From Simmondsia chinensis (taxonomy: Eukaryota; Streptophyta; Magnoliopsida; Caryophyllales; Simmondsiaceae): 64,000 nt of DNA. The position numbers and the translations under genes were made by a program. Each line of letters opens with the position of its first letter. The first letter of the stretch is position 1. The DNA is taken from positions 27,630,638 through 27,694,637 of the forward strand of contig JAGTTD010000010.1 in assembly GCA_018398585.1 (NCBI GenBank), read 5' to 3'. The notes beneath the pieces were generated by a model. The model did not search any database, was not told the DNA's origin, and saw only the letters and a program-made list of their open reading frames with translations. Positions 57,301 through 64,000 of the stretch are shown here, one piece after another.

Positions 57301-57856
57301 TTCTACTAGATTGTTCCACATACTTGTAGATGAAGAAATCTTTATTGTTTGCACCTTTTTCAATAATTATGGGATCATGTTACACTAATAGCTTTATTAT
57401 GCATCCATAATAACTTTTTCCTTAAAATAATTGTATTTTTAATATTTTAAATATCTTATTTTTATTTTTATGGTGTTAAAAAATATTTATTTTATATAAC
57501 ACATAAACTTTGACATATAACAATAATAATAATAGTAAATTTTTTTTTTGGGACAATAATTTTTAGAAATTGAAAAATTTATGTATATCCAATAATAACA
57601 TCTATATAAGATACAAAAAATTTAGTCAATTATTTTTTTTATATTTCCATGAAAAGTTGCCACAGGCGCAAAATTTTTTTTAAAAAAAAAACTAATTTTT
57701 CTTTTTTAAATTTTTTAAAAATATAAAATGATCAAAATGTCCCTATAGATGTGGCAGTGGCATGTTAACTAGGCGTGCTATTTTGGTAATTTTGAATTTT
57801 TGTGTATTGTTTTGGGAATAAAAATTACCAAATATGCTATTTTGAAAAATCACCTG
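54341..57856. mobile_element. Foldback element 3, arms built of ~220-bp tandem repeats
   Basis: Terminal inverted repeats of about 180 bp (left AAAATAGCACATTTAGTAAT; right, inverted, AAAATAGCATATTTGGTAAT). CACATGTA at 54,333-54,340 and 57,857-57,864 is an 8-bp direct repeat, extendable with one mismatch to 9, the Mutator-type length. Inside, a unit of roughly 220-240 bp (landmark CATAATCCCATAATTAGTG) occurs five times in the left arm; its complement (CACTAATTATGGGATTATG) occurs eight times in the right. The orientation switches near 55,805. No transposase is visible. Confidence 0.85.
55351..55402 (+). mobile_element. 52-bp SINE/LINE tail fragment
   Basis: GTGGGAGCCCTTGAGGTACT followed by a TTG repeat is the last part of the tail seen in the 5S-headed SINEs. 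It interrupts one unit of foldback 3. Flanks CTAGTAGGATCTTGT (55,336-55,350) and CTACTAGGAAATTGC (55,403-55,417) match at 11 of 15 positions and correspond to one sequence in sister units, so they look like an old target duplication. Confidence 0.75.
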
Positions 57857-58010
57857 CACATGTAAGGGGCCCAAGTTTTGATAATGGCTATCTAGGAGAG
57901 GGCTACTTAGAGTAGAGTGGTGCCGTCTATAAGAGAAAATGACTAACTACTCAGAGTGAAGCTACCTAGAGTGAAGCCATTGAGAGTGACAATTGCGAAG
58001 CGTGGTGGAT

Positions 58011-58072
58011 TGATACAGTCAAAAATAGGGCAAAAATAGAATCCCACATATGTGAGTTAGAGGAGGAAATGT

Positions 58073-58106
<34 letters not shown>

Positions 58107-58140
58107 AGTTACTCTATGCATTGGCAATTGGTCTTGAGAC
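58011..58140 (+). repeat. 3' LTR of F, truncated
   Basis: TGATACAGTCAAAAATAG matches the start at 43,473, then GGAAATG-CAATATA, GAGTTA and CAATTGG landmarks follow in the same order. A TA repeat (58,076-58,102) is expanded. Homology ends near 58,140, so the last about 25 bases are lost. Confidence 0.75.
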
Positions 58141-59516
58141 GAAAATAGTCCGTATTATTTAAGCTTTTGAAAAGTTGATTCCTTTAATACTTTTATTTTT
58201 TGCTTCCTTATTTCACTTGATTTTTAGATTGTTTTTGAGTAGATATTAATATGGTCGTCCCTAGCTTTACACCATCTTTTGACTGTTTTGGCTGTGGAGA
58301 TGAGAATGTGATTTGGTCAACTGTTGAGCACTGTCTTGGTTGGACTCGAATTTGATAGGGTGCCCTTTGATAGAGCTACACATCAGTCTAGGACCGGAGC
58401 AGACTGAATACCGAACAACACTAAAATGAAAGACCTTTGACCCTACTGATTTGACTTCGGTCTGTCTGGTCCAAAACCGGTTTGAAACTAGTCCGGACTA
58501 GACCACCCCGTTATGGATTGAAATAATAGATTGAGGTTAAAAAAAAAAAAAAGTAGAGGTATCGAGGAGGAGATTTTAAGGTTGGCAGAGCCAAAAAGAA
58601 TTAAATAGAGTTTAAGTGAACGGAAGTCCAAAATTGTGTTGCCTATTTTTCAAGGTTGAGAAGTTGAGAAAATTAAGCTTGAGATAAACAAGGAGGCTAT
58701 GATTTGAATTATGAAGTACTTATTAATGGTAGTTGGTTCCTAGTAGTGGGTTCATGTGGACGTATATGACATTAGAACTAGTAACTAGGATAGTATGCAT
58801 TAAACTCATACTATTTAACTAGTGGCACATTCTGGACAAAATTAGGACTATAAAATTGATAGTTTAGTTGTTGAAAACATTTTCGTTCTAGATATTGATC
58901 GGTCTTCGGTTTGATTTTTTGGGATCTTCAGCTTTGGAACAGACTGAACAGAAGACCGAATACTCATTAAAATGCAGACTTTGGACCAGACCCAACTTTT
59001 CTTGGTCTAGCTTGGTCAATGATTGAAACACCTGGTCAAGTCTAGTTCACCGATTGGATTGATTCCTTTTTTTTCTTTTCTTTTTTTTTTTCACTCCTTG
59101 CCTTTGAGTGCAAATTTGAGACAAGCTGAGTACCCTCTTCTTCGAACTCAAGTTGGGGCCCTAGTCTTTATTAAGCTTCTAAATCTTTATTCAAGCTTCA
59201 TTTGACTGGATATTAGTATGCTCAATACTCAGCTTATTATTCTAATCGAGTTGAGTTGAGCCTACTATCAAGTTAAGATTGCTACCAAGTCTTATTCAAG
59301 TTACTATTGAGCCATCATTTATCTATTAACAAGCTTTGGGCCTTTGAAAGCATGTGGTGACCCTATATCGAACTATTTGTAAATATTAACAAGTTGAGCA
59401 CCCCTATGCTTGAACTTGACTCGTTATGCTTATTAGGCTACTTGAATTGGGATGGCTAAGCTATATATTGAGCCATTAAACGAATATGAATGAAAACACA
59501 AGTCATTCATTGAACA
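58141..59516. other. Non-coding DNA with hAT-MITE-like remnants
   Basis: Stretches at about 58,370-58,510 and 58,890-59,040 are rich in CGGTCT/AGACCG-type words in both orientations, as in the hAT MITEs here, but ends and duplications are not clear. The 59,023-59,205 frame is low-complexity. No gene is supported. Confidence 0.45.
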
Positions 59517-59855
59517 TGTTGAATCCTAGTACATTTTCTTGTATTTTTGTATTTACTTAAGTATTTCGTACTTAGAATATTTCTAGAATCTAGTATATTT
59601 CCTAACATCTAGCATTTACTTATCTAGTCAGTGAAAAATTATATTTGCACTTCTCTCCCTCTTGTAACCGACCACTTATGGCCATCCTCCACCATTATTG
59701 TATCATTTAATTATTTATTTTGTTTTTTTGCTTAGGATTTTAGTAAGCTTAGCTTTTCATTTGCCTTAGTGTTTTCTATTTAAGTAGTAGCGTCTTGTAT
59801 TTTTTATTCACTCAAGGAAATACAATTTTTCCATTTCTAGAGTGCAACGCATTCT
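59517..59855 (+). repeat. Possible 5' LTR of copia H
   Basis: Begins TGTTGAATCC and precedes the gag start by about 430 bases. No partner LTR or clean primer site is visible, so the call rests on position only. Confidence 0.3.
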
Positions 59856-60069
59856 CGTTTCGTTTTTGGTTTTGCTGCGCCCCTTGTGAGTCATCCCTCT
59901 CTCTCTTCTTTTGCTTTAATTTTTGTTTATTTCTGCATTTTTTTCCACAATGTTGGAAGAAAATTCTAATCAAATTGAATTACAGGTTGTCATTTCAGGG
60001 GGAGTTCCTGATGCTAACTCTCCTTATTATCTTCACACCTCGAATCATCTGGGACTTGTTTTTATTCAT

Positions 60070-61010
60070 GATTGTTTATGATGAATTTCGTCAGTATGCT
60101 TATTATTATTTTGGAGTTTTGTACGAGGTGGGGTTTGTTAGAATGAGTTGAACTCAAACTCTAATTACACGTTCGACTTGATATTCCCTGTGAGATCAAG
60201 CGAACGATTAGAGGGGCCCGTGCAGTAACCCAGAGGGAACCCTTCGACACTCATGTCAGTGCCAATATTATAAAATAGTAAATAAGGGAAAGTAAAAATA
60301 AAATAATGGAGATAAAATACTTAGCCTGAGAGAAATAAGTCATTTGAACGATTATTGCTCCCGAGAGGTGATCATCGGAATGGGGGTTAGGGTGAAGGTA
60401 GTGTGTGGCCCTTCTTTTTATAAAGGAAGGGGTGTTTGTGGATGAGTATGACCTTTTGGATAAATATGTTCAATTCTATCTTTTAGTTACTTGTGCCATA
60501 AATTAAAGAAAGTGGGCAAATTGTGTTGTATCGAGCATAATGGGCGAATTACGTTGAATTGGACCTAGTGGGCGAATTATGTTGATTTTACATTTATTGG
60601 GAGAATTACGTTGATTACCTTTACTGGGCCAATTATGTTGATTTTACTCATATTGGGCGAATTGCATTGATTTACCTATAATGGGCGAATTGCGTCGATT
60701 TTACCTATACTGGGCCAATTGTGTTGGTTTTTATCTATACGGGGCAAATTATGTTGATTTGACCCTTACTGGACGAATTGTGTTGATTTTACCTCCGTCT
60801 GGGCGATTGTGTTGGTTTTTACCTCTACAGGGCGAATTATATTGATTTTACCTTTACTGGGCGAATTGTGTTGATTTTATCCATACTGGGCGAAATGCCT
60901 TGGTTTTACCCCGATTGGGCGAATTGCATTGTTTTAAATTTTTGTCCAGATAATTGCTTATGTAACCTATTTTCCCATCTACAATAGCAAGCTGGTCAAT
61001 TATAGTTTAC
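60070..61010. mobile_element. Unidentified insertion in copia H gag
   Basis: The insertion is defined by the gap between matching gag segments; its exact ends are uncertain by tens of bases. It contains CCCTTCTTTTTATAAAGGAA-type palindromic DNA near 60,410, then a minisatellite. I see no terminal repeats or coding region that would name its class. Confidence 0.55.
60513..60940. repeat. ~29-bp minisatellite, about 15 copies
   Basis: Unit close to TGGGCGAATTGTGTTGATTT plus TACCTATAC, with single-base variants and small indels between copies. It lies in the insertion in copia H. Confidence 0.88.
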
Positions 61011-61860
61011 CAACAATGATGTTTTAACTAGACCTAATCTTCCGGCATGGATGCGCTTTATTTATAAAGTGTTTAATATAAAACGAAAATTTGGTTTTCT
61101 CGATGCATCAATTATAAAACTGGATGAGAATTCTCCAGATTTTGAGAATTTGAGTGCTTCCAATTCTATGGTGTCTTCGTAGCTTACAAATTCTGTTTCT
61201 AAAGAAATCACCACTAGTATTGTGATTTCGAAACATCACGCGACATTTGGTTTGATTTAAATGAAAGTTTCTATCAATAGAACGTTCCTCGAATTTATGA
61301 AATTAATTGCAATATTTCACATCTTAAACAAGAAAACATGCCCATTTTTTACTATTTCACCAAGTTAAGGTATTACTGGGATGAACTTTACAACGTAGTT
61401 ACCATTGCTCCGTGTAATTGTGGATCCACTCAAGTTTTTGTGGCAATTTGAGACATGGAGAGGCTTTCAGATTTGTTAATGAGTCTTGACCCATCCTTTT
61501 CCACGGTTTGTTCACAGTTGATGAATACACAACCCCTTAGTAATTATGTTCTGTGTCGAGAGGCGAAGCAATGAAACGTAGCTGCAGGTACTGTTGTTGT
61601 GCCCAAAGCTGCCGCCTTGGCAGTTAGAGCTGCGGTTCCTATCAGGACTAGTGCACCATCGGGGAGCACCCCTCATAATAATAATCGTTTTACTTGTTCT
61701 CATTATAAGCGACCTGGCCATAACAAAGATAGGTGTTTCGAGTTGATACGTTATCCTCGTTATAGGAAAACCATGGCCAAGGGAGGGGGTGGGCGTAGGG
61801 TGGCTAGGGTAACCCACTCATGGCCAACAATCCTATGGCGAGGCTGTCATCCGGTCAATA

Positions 61861-62795
61861 CCAACAGCCTTTAGCTCTTATTGGGCCCGTTCCAGCTTCT
61901 CTTACTGTAAATCTCATAGGTTAGGTTGCAATTTCTTGTCACAATTGGATTATTGATACTGGGGCTACAGATCACTTTGTTTCTTCATTGTCCTTTATGT
62001 TTGATATCATGGTTAATAGTATGGATAGGCTTGTTGAATTGCCTAATGAGACACGTTTGCTGATTTCTCATGTTGGGAAAGTCCGTATTTCTGATGATAT
62101 CGTACTCAATGATGTTCTGTACGTGCCGAATTTTTATTGTAATTTATTCTCAGTGAGTAAATTAACCTATGGTAGAAAATGTACTTTGACATTTCATTCT
62201 TACTTTTCTTTATAGAGGACCTATGCTCAAGGAAGCTGATTAGAGCGGGTAGGCAGAGAGATGGGCTATACTTTTTGGAAACATGGCTAGTTGCCGTAGA
62301 ATTTTTGGTTCAGAGTAATAGGGAAGCAGTTTTATGGCACTGTCAGTTGGGTCATGTTCCTTTTAACAAACTTTGTACATTTCCTAATTTGAATGTAAAA
62401 AGACAAATGTTGTTTGTGATTCATGTCATCATGCTAAGCAAGAACTTTCACCTTTTTCGGTGTCTGTTTCAAGAACTCTCGGTTGTTTTGTATTAATATA
62501 TCGTGATATTTGAGTGCCTTATCAGACTTTGTCGTTGACCGGTGCTTGGTGTTTTTTGGCCATTGTGGACGATTAGAGTCGTTGTACTTGGGGCTATCTT
62601 ATAAGGGAAAGTCCCGCGCTCATAGAATTCTTATAGATTTTTGTCATATGGTTAGTACTCAGTTTGGTTTGCAGATGAAACAAGTTAGGGGTGACAATGG
62701 TCAAAAGTTTAAATATGGACCGTTGTAGGATTTCTATGCCGCACATGGAATTCAATATCAAACCTTGTTAAGGGGAACAAGAGCTTAAGATTTAA
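61861..62795 (+). pseudogene. pol: Copia H protease and integrase start
   Basis: Protease: NWIIDTGATDHFVSSLSFMF (DTGA active site) near 61,940-62,000. Then VLNDVLYVPNFYCNLFSVSK, and EAVLWHCQLGHVPFNKLCTF (GAG-pre-integrase). Integrase remnants KGKSRAHRILIDFCHMVSTQ and RGDNGQKFKYGPL, then DFYAAHGIQYQTLLRGT near 62,728-62,785. All match copia A. The reading ends abruptly near 62,795, where copia I starts in the opposite direction. Confidence 0.85.
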
Positions 62796-64000
62796 TATTT
62801 TTAGTAAGGGGATCTGCCAAATTATTCTTCCTCCTTACAAAGTCGAGCGATATCATGTTATTCTCATTAAGGTGCTTTACTACACCATGCCTCAAATGAA
62901 TATGCCTGCACTTGCCATTATACACCTCACTTTGAGCAACTCCAGTTGCTGCTCATGAGTCACAGTGCATCGAGACTGACGGCATGGGTTTCCCCCACAA
63001 TGGAATGTCTCCCAGCATATTTCTCATCCATTCCGCTTCCAAACCTGCCATCTCAAGTGTAATAAATTCTGACACCATGGTCGATTTAACAATATAGGTA
63101 TGCTTAAAAGATTTCCAAGACATAGCATCGTTAACAAGCATAAAAACACAGCCACTAGTAGAGTTAATCTCATCACTGTCAAATATCTAATTGGCATTAC
63201 TGTATCTCTCTAAAACAGTAAGGAATCATTTATAATGAAGACCCCAACCCATGGTACCTTGAAGGTATCTCAAAAGCCTAACCAGAGCAACCCAGTGTTC
63301 ATCACTTGGACTATGGTTATAACGACTCAATCTACTAATTGCATAGGATATATCAAGATGAGTGCAATTCTTCAAAAACATCACGCTACCAATAATTTTA
63401 GGGTAATCGGCTTGTGACACACTATCACCTATGTTCTTTTTAGAGCAAACATTTCGGTCAAAGGGAGTTTTAGCAGGAGTGTCATAAAAGTGACTAAACT
63501 TCATCAATATTTTCTTCACACAGTTGGATTGACTTAAAGTCAAACCTTCAGGTGATCTAATGATTTTAATCCCAAGTATCACATCAAACTCGCCTAGGTC
63601 TTTCATATAAAAGCATGAATTCAAGAACGACTTAGTAGCATTCACAACATTCATTTCGTACCAAAAATAAGCATGTCATCAACATGCAAACAGATAATTA
63701 CACAATCATTATCAACATGGTTAGAGTACACACATGCATCACTTCTATTCAGAACAAAATCATGCATGACCCAAATGCAATCAAACTTTTGATGGCATTG
63801 TTTAGGAGCTTGCTTAAGACCGTACAAGGACTTTGGAAGTTTGCAAAACTTATGCACCATACTTGGAACATCAAACCCCTCTGGTTGTTCCATGTAAATT
63901 TCCTCCTTAAGATCACTATTCAAGAAAGCAGTTTTGACGTCCATTTGTAGTACTACAAGCTTATGTATGGACGCTAGAGTGATTAAAACTCTCACAGTTG
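62796..64000 (-). pseudogene. pol: Copia I RT and RNase H (runs off window)
   Basis: From the right edge on the minus strand: MDVKTAFLNSDLKEEIYMEQ, CKLPKSLYGLKQAPKQ and [12 protein letters not shown] (VDD box), then [20 protein letters not shown] and [18 protein letters not shown]. RNase H remnants: AMSWKSFKHTYIVKSTMVSE, MHCDS, and the C-terminal HIHLRHGVVKHL with DFVRRKNNLADPLTK near 62,830. A TGA follows MHCDS and a frame change occurs near 63,650. Its gag, integrase and LTRs would lie right of the window. It differs from A, B and H in sequence. Confidence 0.88.

Larger units (their letters stand above)
43473..58140 (+). mobile_element. Miniature LTR element F (TRIM-like), heavily interrupted
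   Basis: F's 5' LTR is 43,473-43,606 plus TCA at 54,200-54,202, about 137 bp, from TGATACAG to TGCATCA. TGGTATCAGAGCC, a full tRNA-Met primer site, follows at 54,205-54,217. A second LTR copy starts at 58,011 after a purine-rich stretch ending GTGGTGGAT. Without insertions the interior would be only about 280 bp, non-coding, which fits a TRIM. E (carrying D) is inserted at the LTR end, and foldback 3 in the interior. Confidence 0.7.
59951..61860 (+). pseudogene. gag: Copia H gag, interrupted
   Basis: Starts MLEENSNQIELQVVISGGVP then DANSPYYLHTSNHLGLVFI (to about 60,063). It resumes at about 61,012 with NNDVLTRPNLPAWMRFIYKV, KFGFLDASIIKLDENSPDFE and, further on, MERLSDLLMSLDPSFSTVCS. A zinc-knuckle remnant CSHYKRPGHNKDRCFEL lies near 61,696-61,745. 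Each piece matches copia A's gag in the same order. Stops are frequent, and about 940 bp of foreign sequence separates the two parts. Confidence 0.85.

Noticed and set aside
59795..60151. 118-residue frame, hydrophobic
   Set aside because: It overlaps the copia H gag start in another frame and is driven by T-rich leader DNA.
60513..60940. CRISPR array
   Set aside because: Adjacent copies abut with no unique spacers and vary in sequence; the setting is a plant retrotransposon.

Overview
This window looks like repeat-rich nuclear DNA of a flowering plant, most likely a dicot. It is AT-rich and I find no convincing host gene in 64 kb. Almost every readable protein fragment belongs to plant transposons: Ty1/copia and Ty3/gypsy LTR retrotransposons, LINEs, 5S-headed SINEs, hAT- and Tourist-like elements, a Helitron and large foldback elements. 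Nearly all coding regions carry stops or frameshifts, so I annotate them as pseudogenes.

Layout. 1-705: 3' end and LTR of a retrotransposon. 781-2163: foldback element. 3,631-3,854: LINE/SINE tail with a perfect 16-bp target duplication. 3,929-9,062: decayed Ty3/gypsy element. 9,797-15,150: non-autonomous LTR element; its 5' LTR is split by a 2.4-kb Helitron and its interior holds a truncated LINE. 15,785-17,950: copia relic cut by a hAT element and an L1-type LINE. 18,108-20,820: probable large LTR plus short interior. 20,821-36,868: three LTR elements nested on the minus strand, copia A containing copia B containing gypsy C. 36,872-38,176: another copia relic, hit by a 5S rRNA-headed SINE. 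38,185-43,451: hAT MITE, Tourist-like element, second 5S-headed SINE, second foldback and a possible solo LTR. 43,473-58,140: a miniature LTR element (F) split by an Athila-like element (E), itself split 2 bp from its end by a gag-only element (D); F also holds a 3.5-kb foldback. 59,517-62,795: copia H (plus strand). 62,796-64,000: copia I (minus strand, running off the window).

How the parts relate. Autonomous-type families (C, A, H, B) sit beside elements that appear to depend on others. D keeps a gag clearly related to C but no polymerase. E keeps gag and protease only. F and the 12-kb element code for little or nothing. The 5S-headed SINEs share their 3' end with LINE copies in the same window, the usual sign that a SINE borrows a LINE's reverse transcriptase. 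Several insertions have target duplications or an uninterrupted sister copy, so the order of events can be read directly.

Limits: element boundaries were read by eye. Lineage names rest on motifs and primer sites, not on trees.
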